Below are positions 8,642-17,254 of a DNA stretch of 64,000 nucleotides, piece after piece. Numbering within the stretch: the stretch's first letter is position 1; each line of letters starts with the position of its first letter. Under the pieces are notes generated by a model, which saw only the letters and a list, made by a program, of their open reading frames with translations, had not been told where the DNA came from and did no database searches. The stretch covers positions 509,001 to 573,000 of the forward strand of contig NZ_CP149130.1 of NCBI RefSeq assembly GCF_037811135.1. The letters are read 5' to 3'. The position numbers and the translations under genes were made by a program. Origin of the DNA: Aeromonas rivipollensis (GTDB taxonomy: Bacteria; Pseudomonadota; Gammaproteobacteria; Enterobacterales; Aeromonadaceae).

Positions 8642-9769
8642 ATGACCGACCCACAAGACACCCGTATCCCCGTGACCCTGCTGACCGGCTTCCTCGGCAG
8701 CGGCAAGACCACCTTGCTCAACCACTGGGTCAAGCAGCCGGAGCTCGGCGAGTGCGCCGTGCTCATCAACGAGTTCGGCTCTGTGGGGCTGGATCATCAC
8801 CTGGTACAGCAGGTGGACGAGCAGGTGGTGCTGCTCGATTCCGGCTGCATCTGCTGCTCGGTGCAGGGCTCCCTGGTGGAGGCGTTGCAGGGGCTCTTTA
8901 TGAAGGCGATCCAGCGCAAGATAAAACCCTTCAAGCGACTCATCATCGAGACCACTGGCCTGGCGGATCCCGCGCCCGTGCTCTTTACCCTCAAGGAGGA
9001 GGGCTTCATCGCCCAGCGCTACCGCTTCGATGGCACAGTGACAGTGGTGGATGCCGGCCATATCGAGCAGCAGCTCGGCCAGCAATACGAGGCGGTCAAG
9101 CAGGTGGCCCTGGCGGATCTGCTGGTGGTGAGCAAGGGGGACCTGGTGGAGGAAGAGACTCTGGTGCGGGTCGAAAGCCAGCTGGCCTCCCTCAACCCGG
9201 CGGCCCCCATCCAGCGGGTCAGCAACGGCGTGCTCTCACCCTCAGTGCTGGAGAAGCTCGGCGCCTACAACGAGGCGGCGGGGCGCGACCTGCGCCAGCT
9301 GCTGGCCTGGCTGCGCACCGAATCCCCCAGGCAGGGGCTGGCTTCCCCCATGCAGCCGAAGATGAAGCCGTTCGCCGCCAAGGTGGGCACGGCCGCACCG
9401 ACCCATTTCGAGCATGGCAACATAGAGAGCTTCTCCCTGCGTATCGGCGAGCCGCTCAAGCCGTCCCGCCTGCTGGCCGCCATCGATGCGGTGCAGGCCC
9501 AGTATGGCGACGCCCTGCTGCGCCTCAAGGGGATCTTGCAGCTGGAGGGAGAGAGCCAGCCCGTGGTGATCCACGGGGTGCACGGCCAGCTCTATCCGTT
9601 GCAGGCCCTGGGGGAGTGGCCCGAGGGCAAGGCCCAGTCCCGGCTGGTGTTTATCGTGAAGAGCCAGGACAAGGCGGGGATAGAGCGACTCTTCATGGAG
9701 ACCCTCAGGGCCCCGGAGCCCAGTCTGGAAGAGCAGCTCAGAGCCATGCTCGGCCAGCCGGATGCCTGA
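8642..9769 (+). CDS. CobW/G3E family GTPase, probable metallochaperone
   Basis: A 375-residue P-loop GTPase of the COG0523 group. Seen in order: Walker A GFLGSGKTTLL (about residues 16-26), NEFG, the metal-binding CxCC motif in DSGCICCSVQGSL, the ETTGLADP switch, SKGD for base recognition, and the C-terminal CobW domain. Family members deliver zinc, cobalt or other metals to client enzymes. The client here is unknown and no Zur-type box was recognised upstream. The neighbouring lactone oxidase is not an obvious metalloenzyme. A strong terminator separates the gene from mdtD. Confidence 0.87.
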   Translation: MTDPQDTRIPVTLLTGFLGSGKTTLLNHWVKQPELGECAVLINEFGSVGLDHHLVQQVDEQVVLLDSGCICCSVQGSLVEALQGLFMKAIQRKIKPFKRLIIETTGLADPAPVLFTLKEEGFIAQRYRFDGTVTVVDAGHIEQQLGQQYEAVKQVALADLLVVSKGDLVEEETLVRVESQLASLNPAAPIQRVSNGVLSPSVLEKLGAYNEAAGRDLRQLLAWLRTESPRQGLASPMQPKMKPFAAKVGTAAPTHFEHGNIESFSLRIGEPLKPSRLLAAIDAVQAQYGDALLRLKGILQLEGESQPVVIHGVHGQLYPLQALGEWPEGKAQSRLVFIVKSQDKAGIERLFMETLRAPEPSLEEQLRAMLGQPDA

Positions 9770-9780
9770 TATGCTGATAT

Positions 9781-9809
9781 GACCCGCGCCCGTGCGGGTC
9801 TTTTCTTTT
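9781..9809 (+). terminator. Rho-independent terminator after the CobW gene
   Basis: GACCCGC / GCGGGTC hairpin with a GCCCGT loop, followed directly by a T-rich tract. Confidence 0.88.
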
Positions 9810-9830
9810 CTGTTGAGGAGACAAAGACTC

Positions 9831-11249
9831 ATGCCTGACAGCACTCACCTGGTGACCCCCGCCCAACGCAAGTGGCTACCCTGGCTGACCGCGGTCGGCT
9901 TCTTCATGCAGACGCTGGATGGCACCATACTCAACACCGCCCTGCCCAGCATGGCAGAGGCCCTGGGGGAGAGCCCGCTGCAGATGCAGTCGGTGATCAT
10001 CGCCTACATGCTGACGGTGGCCCTGCTCATTCCTGCCTCCGGCTGGCTGGCGGACAGGTTCGGCACCCGCCGCGTCTACCTGGCCGCCATACTGCTGTTT
10101 ACCCTGGGCTCCCTGGCCTGTGCGGCCGCCAATACCCTGCCCATGCTGGTCGCCGCCCGGGTGCTGCAAGGGGTGGGCGGGGCCTTGCTGATGCCCATAG
10201 GGCGCCTTGCGGTGCTGCGGGTCTACAGCAAGCACGAGTTGTTGCGGGTGATGTCCTTCGTCACCATCCCTGGTCTGCTGGGGCCCCTCATGGGCCCGGC
10301 GCTCGGGGGCTGGCTGGTGGAGGTGGCGAGTTGGCACTGGGTCTTCCTCATCAACCTGCCGGTGGGCGTGCTCGGCTTCATCGCCAGCTGGTACTTCATG
10401 CCCGATCTGCGCCAGCACACCGCCAGATTTGACTGGCAGGGATTCGTGCTGTTCAGCGTCGGCATGGTGCTGGTGTCGGTGGGCTTGCAGGGGCTGGGGG
10501 AGCACAGCATCTCCACCGGCTGGGCCCTGTTTGCGTTGCTGTTCGGTCTGGCCGCCATGGCCAGCTACTGGCTCTATGCCGCCACAGTGGCGCAGCCGCT
10601 CTTCAGCCTGGCGCTGTTCAAGACCACCACCTTCGCCATCGGCATCTGGGGCAACCTGTTCGCCCGCCTCGGCAGCGGCGCCATGCCCTTCCTCACGCCG
10701 CTCTTCCTGCAACTGGGGCTGGGCTTCTCGCCGAGCAAGGCGGGCATGACCATGATCCCCACGGTGATCGGTGCCATGCTGACCAAGACGCTGGTGAACA
10801 AGCTGATCCCGCGCATCGGCTATCGCCGCATCCTGATCGGCAATACCCTGGTGCTGGGGGTGATGATCGCCAGCTTCTACTTCATCGACAACCAGGTGCC
10901 GCACTGGGTACTGCTGGTCTGGCTGGCGGTCTTCGGTGCCATCAACTCCCTGCAGTTCTCCGCCATGAATACGCTGACCCTGCAAGATTTGAGTGCCGAA
11001 CACGCCAGCAGCGGCAACGGCCTGCTGTCGGTGGTGATGCAGCTCTCCATGAGCCTGGGGGTCGCCATCGCCGCCAGCCTGCTCGGGCTCTTCTCCGCCG
11101 GCCAGCCGGCACAGGCGAGCGAACGCTGGCTCGGCGGCTTCCACCTCACCTATCTGTGCATCGGTTTGATGTCCATGCTGGCGGCGCTGATCTTCGCCCA
11201 GTTGGCCAGAGACGATGTGAAGGGAGGACGGCGCCAAGATCCGGTCTGA
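9831..11249 (+). CDS. mdtD: MFS multidrug transporter of the DHA2 family, MdtD-like
   Basis: A 472-residue proton-driven efflux pump with about 14 TM helices. The opening (GFFMQTLDGTILNTALPSMA, then ESPLQMQ and PASGWLADRFGTRR) closely matches E. coli MdtD, including motif A and the family's TALPxMA signature. The ATG at 9831 follows a GAGGAGA ribosome binding site; the track-frame extension upstream is the terminator region. It is not next to mdtABC or baeSR here, so the name rests on similarity alone. Its last 59 bp lie inside an 80-bp unit repeated immediately downstream. Confidence 0.83.
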   Translation: MPDSTHLVTPAQRKWLPWLTAVGFFMQTLDGTILNTALPSMAEALGESPLQMQSVIIAYMLTVALLIPASGWLADRFGTRRVYLAAILLFTLGSLACAAANTLPMLVAARVLQGVGGALLMPIGRLAVLRVYSKHELLRVMSFVTIPGLLGPLMGPALGGWLVEVASWHWVFLINLPVGVLGFIASWYFMPDLRQHTARFDWQGFVLFSVGMVLVSVGLQGLGEHSISTGWALFALLFGLAAMASYWLYAATVAQPLFSLALFKTTTFAIGIWGNLFARLGSGAMPFLTPLFLQLGLGFSPSKAGMTMIPTVIGAMLTKTLVNKLIPRIGYRRILIGNTLVLGVMIASFYFIDNQVPHWVLLVWLAVFGAINSLQFSAMNTLTLQDLSAEHASSGNGLLSVVMQLSMSLGVAIAASLLGLFSAGQPAQASERWLGGFHLTYLCIGLMSMLAALIFAQLARDDVKGGRRQDPV

Positions 11250-11350
11250 TAGCCACGCGGGTGGAGCAGGTCTTCGCCCAGTTGGCCAGAGACGATGTGA
11301 AGGAGGGACGACGTCAAGGTCCGGTCTGATGACCACGCGGGTGGCGCGGC
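11191..11350. repeat. 80-bp imperfect tandem repeat spanning the mdtD 3' end
   Basis: Copy 1 (11191-11270) covers the last codons of mdtD and its stop; copy 2 (11271-11350) is non-coding. About 70 of 80 positions agree by eye, with differences clustered in the second half. Confidence 0.9.
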
Positions 11351-11386
11351 AAAAAAAGAGGGCGGCCCTGGCCGCCCTCTCTCATT
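11351..11386. terminator. Bidirectional terminator between mdtD and the chemotaxis gene
   Basis: AGAGGGCGGC / GCCGCCCTCT hairpin (11357-11380) with a CCTG loop. Seven A residues on its left serve as the U run for the minus-strand chemotaxis gene. Confidence 0.85.
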
Positions 11387-11392
11387 GGGGGA

Positions 11393-13228
11393 TCAGACCC
11401 TGAACTGATCGACCGCCCGGTGGAGCAGGCTCGCCTGTTCGGCCACGTTCTGGCTGGCGCGGCTGTTCTGTTCGGCCTGGGTCAGGGCGTTGTTGGCGAT
11501 GTCGCGGATCACCACGGCATTGCGATTGATTTCGCTCGCCACCGAGCTCTGTTCTTCGACCGCCGTGGCTATCTGGGTGCTCATGTCCATCATCTGGTCC
11601 ATCTGACGGGTGATGTTGGCGAGCTGGGTGCTTGCCTCTCCGGCGGCCTCGACGCTGCGTTCCCCCTGGGTGCGACACTCGCCGATCAGGGTGACCACGC
11701 TCTGGGTTCGGGCCTGCAAGCCGGAGACTATGGCGGCAATCTCGCTGGTGCTCTGCTGGGTGCGCATGGCCAGGTTGCGCACCTCGTCGGCGACCACGGC
11801 GAAACCTCGTCCCTGCTCGCCGGCTCTGGCGGCCTCGATGGCTGCGTTGAGGGCCAGCAGGTTGGTCTGCTCGGCGATGGCCTGGATCACCTCCAGCACA
11901 TTGCCTACCTGACGGCTCTCCTCGGCCAGGGCGATCACCTCCCGGCCCGAGGCTTCCAGCTTGGCGGAGAGGGAATGGATCACCGCCATCGTGGTTTCCA
12001 CGCTCTCCCGCCCCTGCTGGGCGCTTTGGTTGGTGGTACGAGCGCTCTCGGCGGCGCTCTCCGTGTTGCTGGCGATCTCCTGCACAGTGCTCTCCATCTC
12101 TGTGGCGGCGGTGGCAACCAGATCGCTCTCCTGCAACTGCTGCTGGGTACCCTCCTGGGCGGCGTTGGCGTTGCGCTGCAATTGGGCTGTGAGGCGTTCC
12201 AGATCCGTGACCGAGGAGACGACCTGGCCTATGACCTGGTTGAAGTGCTCCAGCATGGTGTCGAAGTCGCGGCCCATGGCGCCAAATTCGTCCCTGGAGC
12301 CGATGCGGGCGCGCAGGGTGAGATCGCTGCTGGCGGTGACCCGGCGCATGGTGTCCGCCAGCCGTTGCAGGCCGGTCATGACGTCGCGACCGATCAGAAG
12401 GTTGAGGCCGAGGGCGGCCAGTATGCCGAGGAGGCAGAGCAGTACCATGACCCTGAGGGTGCGTTCATGGGTGACGTCGGCTTCCCGGGTCAGGGCCTGG
12501 GTCAGGGTCATGCCCGCCTGGCGCATCTGCTCGGCGCTGCGATTGAGCTCGCCCCTCAGCCCCTCGCTGGCACTCAGACCCAGGCGCTGCTCCTCTGTGA
12601 CCAGGGCGAGGAAGTTCTGGCGGTAGCGTTCCAGCAGGGCGGCGAGGGCCGGTTCACCGGCGAGCGCCTCGGCCAGGGGGGCCAGGTTCTGTTCGAACTT
12701 GGCGCGATAGCCGATGTCGCGGCGCAGCATGAAGTCCTTCTCGTCCCGGCGCAGTTGCAGCATCAGCAGGCTCTCCTGCTGCTGGCCCCGGGCCTTGAGC
12801 TCCTGCTCCAGTGCGTGGATGGCCTGACGCAGGGCGCCGTAATGGCCGCTGGTCGGTGTGAGGCCTATCTTCTCCTGCTGGGCGCGCAGGGTCTCGAACT
12901 GGCGGCTGTACTCCTTGAGCTGGTTGGCAAAGTCCAGTATGTCGGCCTGCTGCATGCCCTCATGGTCTCTTGCCATCTCGGCGAGCAGACGGCTGGCCTG
13001 GTCACTCTGGGTGGTGAAGGCGGTGGCGGCGGCGGGGTCCCGGCTCAACAGGAACTCTCTCTCCTGCAGGGTGAGGGCGATGAGATCGGCCTCCACCTGC
13101 TTGGCCTGCAACATCTCGGCGTTGCTGCGCGACTCCTGCCCGGAGAAGTAAAACATGACCCCCATGACGACGGCCTGGATCCCGGCCACCAGGATGGCGG
13201 ATAACACAAGTTTCTGTTTGACGTTCAC
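11393..13228 (-). CDS. Methyl-accepting chemotaxis protein with a helical ligand-binding domain
   Basis: A 611-residue receptor. N-terminal TM (about 7-29), a periplasmic all-helical domain of about 230 residues resembling the HBM type, a second TM, a HAMP domain, then the cytoplasmic signalling domain with the hairpin tip [20 protein letters not shown] and methylation helices on either side. No C-terminal NWETF-like CheR tether is present; it ends VDQFRV. GTG at 13228 is preferred over the upstream TTG at 13246 because GAGG lies about 6 nt before it. HBM receptors often sense organic acids; the ligand here is unknown. Confidence 0.9.
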   Translation of the reverse strand: MNVKQKLVLSAILVAGIQAVVMGVMFYFSGQESRSNAEMLQAKQVEADLIALTLQEREFLLSRDPAAATAFTTQSDQASRLLAEMARDHEGMQQADILDFANQLKEYSRQFETLRAQQEKIGLTPTSGHYGALRQAIHALEQELKARGQQQESLLMLQLRRDEKDFMLRRDIGYRAKFEQNLAPLAEALAGEPALAALLERYRQNFLALVTEEQRLGLSASEGLRGELNRSAEQMRQAGMTLTQALTREADVTHERTLRVMVLLCLLGILAALGLNLLIGRDVMTGLQRLADTMRRVTASSDLTLRARIGSRDEFGAMGRDFDTMLEHFNQVIGQVVSSVTDLERLTAQLQRNANAAQEGTQQQLQESDLVATAATEMESTVQEIASNTESAAESARTTNQSAQQGRESVETTMAVIHSLSAKLEASGREVIALAEESRQVGNVLEVIQAIAEQTNLLALNAAIEAARAGEQGRGFAVVADEVRNLAMRTQQSTSEIAAIVSGLQARTQSVVTLIGECRTQGERSVEAAGEASTQLANITRQMDQMMDMSTQIATAVEEQSSVASEINRNAVVIRDIANNALTQAEQNSRASQNVAEQASLLHRAVDQFRV

Positions 13229-13415
13229 GACGACCTCAAGGGGCAAAGGAGATGGCTAGCGTATCGGCGCCGAAGATATATTCTGAAGGTGGCTTTAGCA
13301 TTTTATTCCGCCGGTTTCGCGTTTGGGATTCGATGGGTTCTGTCATCCCACTGTCATGTAGCGAAATAGTCTGGCGTCGCCCCTGACCTGAGGCGGAGCG
13401 CGTTCGGAAGGGCGA

Positions 13416-13449
13416 GGGCGCCCGGCCGGAGGAAACCGCCCGGGCGCCC
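13416..13449. terminator. GC-rich hairpin downstream of folK
   Basis: A 10-bp perfect stem, GGGCGCCCGG / CCGGGCGCCC, just past the folK stop (minus strand). It has no clear U run, so it may be only part of the termination signal. Confidence 0.5.
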
Positions 13450-13462
13450 ATGCCGGCGCGGA

Positions 13463-13981
13463 TCAGGCCTGGATATCGGCCAGGATGCCGCTCGGCATCC
13501 AGTGGAAGGGGATGGGGTCGAGGCGCTGGGAGGCCTTGTCATAGCCTTGCCACAGCTCGCCCAGGGTGCGGCCATCGGTTGGATGGCGCAGGCCGGGGGC
13601 CAGCTCCGCCAGCGGCCAGAGCACGAAGGCGTTGGTGAGGATCTCGCCACGGGGCAGTACCAGAGGCTCGTCGCAGACCAGGTCCCCATAGAGCAGCAGA
13701 TCGAGATCCAGGGTGCGGGGGGCAAACTTCTTGGCATCCGGCTCGCGGCCGTGGGCGAACTCCATGGCCCGCAGCCGCTGGCACAGGATCGCCAGCGGCA
13801 GCTCGGTCTCGGCCCCCACCACCAGGTTGTAGAAGGGGCGGCCGTTGAAGCCCACCGCCTCGCTCTCGAACACCCGGGAAACCTGCAACTCGCCAAACTC
13901 GGCATGCAGGGCATCGAGGCCGGCACGGATGTGGCGCTCCCGCTCGATGTTGGATCCCAGGCTGATGTAGATAGGGGTCAT
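13463..13981 (-). CDS. folK: 2-amino-4-hydroxy-6-hydroxymethyldihydropteridine diphosphokinase
   Basis: HPPK of 172 residues, which transfers pyrophosphate from ATP to the pterin in folate synthesis. The family opening YISLGSNIERERHI, the pterin-contacting FYNLVV segment and the metal-binding signature RTLDLDLLLYGD are all present. The start at 13981 has GGGAG upstream; a longer in-frame ORF reaches 14107 but would overlap folB and carry no family sequence. It lies 52 bp downstream of folB on the same strand, so the two pteridine enzymes are probably cotranscribed. Confidence 0.93.
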   Translation of the reverse strand: MTPIYISLGSNIERERHIRAGLDALHAEFGELQVSRVFESEAVGFNGRPFYNLVVGAETELPLAILCQRLRAMEFAHGREPDAKKFAPRTLDLDLLLYGDLVCDEPLVLPRGEILTNAFVLWPLAELAPGLRHPTDGRTLGELWQGYDKASQRLDPIPFHWMPSGILADIQA

Positions 13982-14033
13982 GCAGCGCTCCCTGTTATCT
14001 GGTTCGATCCCGGGCTGATATAGATGCGGGTCA

Positions 14034-14405
14034 TCAGCAGGCGCTCGCGGCCGGGGTCCGGTGGCGCAGGATCTCGACCCCGACTCCGGCGGCATTGGGC
14101 ACGGCACCCGGCTTGGTCAGGGTGACCTTGACCCACTGCACCCGCTCGTCGGCCAGCACCAGGGCGGCCACCTGCTCGGCCATGGTTTCGACCAGCTCGA
14201 CGATCTTGCTCTGGGCGTGATCACAGATCTTGCGGGAGAGGGTGGCGTAGTCCAGTGCCAGATTGATATCGTCGGTTGCGGCGGCGGGTCGGTTGTCAAA
14301 GCCCATCTCGAGATCGAAACAGAGCTTCTGGCGAATGCCTTTCTCCCACTCATATACCCCTATGGTGGTCAAAACCTCGAGTCCGCGAATAAACACCTTG
14401 TCCAT
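14034..14405 (-). CDS. folB: Dihydroneopterin aldolase
   Basis: A 123-residue FolB, which splits dihydroneopterin to the hydroxymethyl pterin used by FolK. Seen: the opening [21 protein letters not shown] with the pterin-binding Glu, [22 protein letters not shown] and a late VTLTKPGAV with the catalytic lysine. AGAAG precedes the ATG. It is divergent from plsY, as in E. coli and relatives, and sits upstream of folK. Confidence 0.94.
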   Translation of the reverse strand: MDKVFIRGLEVLTTIGVYEWEKGIRQKLCFDLEMGFDNRPAAATDDINLALDYATLSRKICDHAQSKIVELVETMAEQVAALVLADERVQWVKVTLTKPGAVPNAAGVGVEILRHRTPAASAC

Positions 14406-14576
14406 GACAGTACTTCTTCTTTACTCTTGATGGGCTGTGAAAACAGCGCAGGGATGCAGGCCTGGCAAGCCGATTGCCGCTGGCGGCCGGTTTGGGCGAC
14501 AGGCTTTCGGGCAAGCCCAGACCAGAGAATGTGGCCCGCATCATACCCCATTCATATCGTGGTAAAAACGACCAAG

Positions 14577-15239
14577 ATGATGGCCCTGACGATTTTGATG
14601 ATTATTCTGGCCTATCTGGGCGGCTCGCTGTCCAGCGCCGTGCTGGTTTCCCGCCTCACGGGTCTGCCGGATCCCCGCGACCATGGCTCCCACAACCCGG
14701 GGGCGACCAATGTGCTGCGCCTCGGTGGCCGGATGGCCGCGCTCATCGTCCTGTTGCTCGACGTGCTCAAGGGCATGGCTCCCGTCTACCTCGCCTGGTA
14801 TCTGCAGATCAAGCCCGTCTACCTGGGGTTCATCGGCGTCGCTGCCTGTCTGGGTCACATGTACCCCATCTTCTTCCACTTCCGGGGGGGGAAGGGAGTC
14901 GCCACTGCGCTCGGCACCATGCTGCCCATCGGCTTTGCCATGGGGGGCGCCGCGATCGCCACCTGGCTGCTGGTGCTGCTGGTGAGCGGCTACTCGTCGC
15001 TGGCCTCCATCATTACAGTGCTGCTGACACCGCTCTTTACCTACCTGCTCAAACCGGAATATACCCTGCCGGTCTCCCTGCTCTCCTGTCTCATTCTGGT
15101 GCGCCATCACGAGAACATTACCCGCCTGCTCAGGGGTGAGGAATCCCGACTCTGGGGCCGCCGAGGCACTGCTTCCCCCCCAGAAGTGCTTAAAATGAGT
15201 GATGCTGCGCAAAAAAGAGACGAACGAGACGAAAAGTGA
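14577..15239 (+). CDS. plsY: Glycerol-3-phosphate acyltransferase
   Basis: A 220-residue inner-membrane enzyme that acylates glycerol 3-phosphate from acyl phosphate, the first step of phospholipid synthesis. The family's three motifs are visible: [11 protein letters not shown] near residue 35, [18 protein letters not shown], and the C-terminal [13 protein letters not shown]. Start at 14577 or the adjacent ATG at 14580; a longer ORF in this frame runs antisense through folB and is not coding. Divergent from folB. The C-terminus carries a 25-residue charged tail beyond the usual end. Confidence 0.92.
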   Translation: MMALTILMIILAYLGGSLSSAVLVSRLTGLPDPRDHGSHNPGATNVLRLGGRMAALIVLLLDVLKGMAPVYLAWYLQIKPVYLGFIGVAACLGHMYPIFFHFRGGKGVATALGTMLPIGFAMGGAAIATWLLVLLVSGYSSLASIITVLLTPLFTYLLKPEYTLPVSLLSCLILVRHHENITRLLRGEESRLWGRRGTASPPEVLKMSDAAQKRDERDEK

Positions 15240-15248
15240 AATTTCCCG

Positions 15249-15277
15249 TTGACCACCCGCCTTAAAATCCGTTTAAT
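15249..15277 (+). promoter_or_regulatory. Likely promoter of the Phe-Thr-Phe-Asn tRNA cluster
   Basis: TTGACC at 15249-15254 and TTTAAT at 15272-15277 with a 17-bp spacer, then a GC-rich discriminator just before the first tRNA, as in stringently controlled stable-RNA promoters. Confidence 0.6.
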
Positions 15278-15286
15278 AGCGCCCAC

Positions 15287-15362
15287 GCCCAGATAGCTCA
15301 GTCGGTAGAGCAGGGGATTGAAAATCCCCGTGTCGGCGGTTCGATTCCGTCTCTGGGCACCA
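15287..15362 (+). tRNA. tRNA-Phe(GAA), first copy
   Basis: A 76-nt cloverleaf with anticodon GAA in the GGGGATTGAAAATCCCC arm, a TTCGATT T-loop and an encoded CCA end. Identical to the copy at 15492. Confidence 0.97.
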
Positions 15363-15412
15363 TATTTGGTGTCATGAAAGAAAAATTTGTTCATGCACAA
15401 TAGTTTAAGTGT

Positions 15413-15488
<76 letters not shown>

Positions 15489-15491
15489 TTT

Positions 15492-15567
15492 GCCCAGATA
15501 GCTCAGTCGGTAGAGCAGGGGATTGAAAATCCCCGTGTCGGCGGTTCGATTCCGTCTCTGGGCACCA
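15492..15567 (+). tRNA. tRNA-Phe(GAA), second copy
   Basis: Identical over 76 nt to the tRNA-Phe at 15287; it begins 3 bp after tRNA-Thr. Confidence 0.97.
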
Positions 15568-15575
15568 CTTACAAT

Positions 15576-15651
15576 TCCTCCTTAGTTCAGTCGGTAGAAC
15601 GGCGGACTGTTAATCCGTATGTCACTGGTTCAAGTCCAGTAGGAGGAGCCA
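15576..15651 (+). tRNA. tRNA-Asn(GTT)
   Basis: A 76-nt cloverleaf with anticodon GTT in CGGACTGTTAATCCG, a TCCTCCT acceptor stem and an encoded CCA. Last gene of the cluster. Confidence 0.97.
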
Positions 15652-15655
15652 TTCC

Positions 15656-15693
15656 AAAGAGACCCTTGTCGCAAGACAAGGGTCTCTTTTTAT
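15656..15693 (+). terminator. Strong terminator of the tRNA cluster
   Basis: A 15-bp perfect stem around a GCAA tetraloop (15671-15674), running into a T tract. Confidence 0.93.
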
Positions 15694-15923
15694 GTGCTCG
15701 ATAATCCCATGGCTCCTCAGGCTCCCGTATTTCAGGGCATGGAAGACCCGCTATCGAGTGAAAACGTTTTTCCGTTCAAAATCGGGAAGTGCATGAAAAA
15801 CAAGCAGTAAAATGGGCGGTAAATAGCCTGCGCTTAAGGTCCTGTACATGATTTCATCTATAAAATGGAAACCACATATAACAAGGGCCGAACGCCCGCC
15901 ATTTAGTATTGATGAGGCTATAC

Positions 15924-16928
15924 ATGAACTTAAGACTGACCCCTGTCTGGATTGCACTGGCATTGGCAACCACAGCTGCTCACGCTACCGACGACATCTA
16001 CTTTGGTGCCGGTGTCGGTGCCGCTCATTTCAACGGCCTGAACAACGCTGCCGTCGAAACCGGCACTGAAGATGCCGCCGCGACCAACCTCTTCATGGGT
16101 TACAACTTCAACGAGACCTTCGGTGCCGAACTGGGTTACCAGTACGCTGGTCGTGGTAGTGCCGATGGTGAGCGTTACGAGAACCAGGGTGCGACCCTGT
16201 CCGGTATCGCCCGTCTGCCCCTTGGCGAAGATTTCTCCCTTTTCGGTGAGGCGGGTGCCTACTGGGCCCATACCGACGGCCTGGACAACAGCGACACCCG
16301 TGTCTCTCCGCTGGCTGGCGTCGGTCTGACCTACAAGCTGAACGATGCCCTGGATCTGCAGGCGCGCTACCGCTACATGTGGGACGTGGCAGACCTGACC
16401 ACCTCCACCGGTGAGCAGTACAAGTCCAACCAGAGCGTAGCGACGCTGGAAGCCGTATATCACCCGTTCCGCACTTCCTACGTTGAGCCTGTTGCTGCTC
16501 CTGTCGTAGCAGCAGCGGCCCCTGTGGTTGTCGAGAAGAACTTTGCCCTGAACTCCGACGTGCTGTTTGCCTTTGGCAAGGCAGATCTGAAGCCGGAAGG
16601 GGTGGAAGCCCTGAGCGGTCTGTACCAGCAGATCGTTGAATTCCAACCGAAGGATGGCAGCGCCATCGTCGTTGGCTACACAGATCGCATCGGTTCCGAT
16701 GCCCAGAACCAGCAGCTCTCCGAAGCCCGCGCCCGTACCGTGGCCGACTTCCTGGTGAGCCAGGGCCTGGCCACCAGCAAGATCGCCATCGAGGGCCGCG
16801 GCGAAGCCGACCCTGTCACCGGCACCCAGTGTGACGGCGTCAAGGGCAAGAACGAGCTGATCTCCTGCCTGGCACCGGATCGCCGCGTCGAAGTCCGCGT
16901 CTCCGGCGTGCAGGAAGTACAGCAATAA
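15924..16928 (+). CDS. ompA: OmpA family outer-membrane protein
   Basis: A 334-residue outer-membrane porin and peptidoglycan anchor. Signal peptide at residues 1-20 ending in AHA, then an eight-strand beta-barrel domain (about 22-185) beginning DDIYFGAGVGAAHF. A Pro/Ala/Val hinge follows (about 190-205), then a C-terminal OmpA-like domain with NSDVLFAFGKADLKPEG and the peptidoglycan-contacting LSEARARTVADFLVSQGL. Two cysteines near the C-terminus (CDGVKGKNELISC) form the usual disulfide. GAGG precedes the ATG at 15924. A perfect-palindrome terminator follows. Confidence 0.92.
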   Translation: MNLRLTPVWIALALATTAAHATDDIYFGAGVGAAHFNGLNNAAVETGTEDAAATNLFMGYNFNETFGAELGYQYAGRGSADGERYENQGATLSGIARLPLGEDFSLFGEAGAYWAHTDGLDNSDTRVSPLAGVGLTYKLNDALDLQARYRYMWDVADLTTSTGEQYKSNQSVATLEAVYHPFRTSYVEPVAAPVVAAAAPVVVEKNFALNSDVLFAFGKADLKPEGVEALSGLYQQIVEFQPKDGSAIVVGYTDRIGSDAQNQQLSEARARTVADFLVSQGLATSKIAIEGRGEADPVTGTQCDGVKGKNELISCLAPDRRVEVRVSGVQEVQQ

Positions 16929-16952
16929 GCTGACGTCAGCTCAGCTGATGTG

Positions 16953-16984
16953 AAGAGGGGATGCCATGGCATCCCCTCTTGCTT
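16953..16984 (+). terminator. Terminator after the OmpA gene
   Basis: A 28-nt perfect palindrome (16953-16980) with arms AAGAGGGGATGCCA, 24 bp after the stop codon and followed by a short pyrimidine run. The rest of the gap to 17254 holds no recognisable gene. Confidence 0.75.
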
Positions 16985-17254
16985 GTCCGGGCTCCAGCTT
17001 CCCGGACGGGCGAAACCGCCTGGCAGGGCGATCCTGCTGCCGGCTCCCTCTTCAGCCCCGTAACGGCTTGTCGCACCCCGCCTCTTATACCTTTCCTGTC
17101 AGTGAGTTACAGCCATCCTCTCGGCTAGTATGATGGCGTGACCGGCCTGTGATCCCCCGTTTTCTGGGAACTGGTATCTCTCTTTGGGCGTACAGGCTCC
17201 TGATCCGCTCCCTCGTCAACTCTGGGAGGGACAAATCCATGATCGAGGTAATCT

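Noticed and set aside
7556..9085. 509-codon open frame on the minus strand across the FAD oxidase and CobW genes
   Set aside because: GC-rich shadow frame antisense to two well-supported genes; its composition (His, Gln, Gly rich) is typical of such shadows.
9876..11336. 486-codon open frame antisense to mdtD
   Set aside because: Shadow frame of a confident MFS gene, with no membrane pattern or homology of its own.
13261..13268. Sigma-28 type -10 (GCCGATAC on the minus strand) before the chemotaxis gene
   Set aside because: The -10-like string is present but no TAAA-type -35 lies 15 bp upstream, so the flagellar promoter is unsupported.
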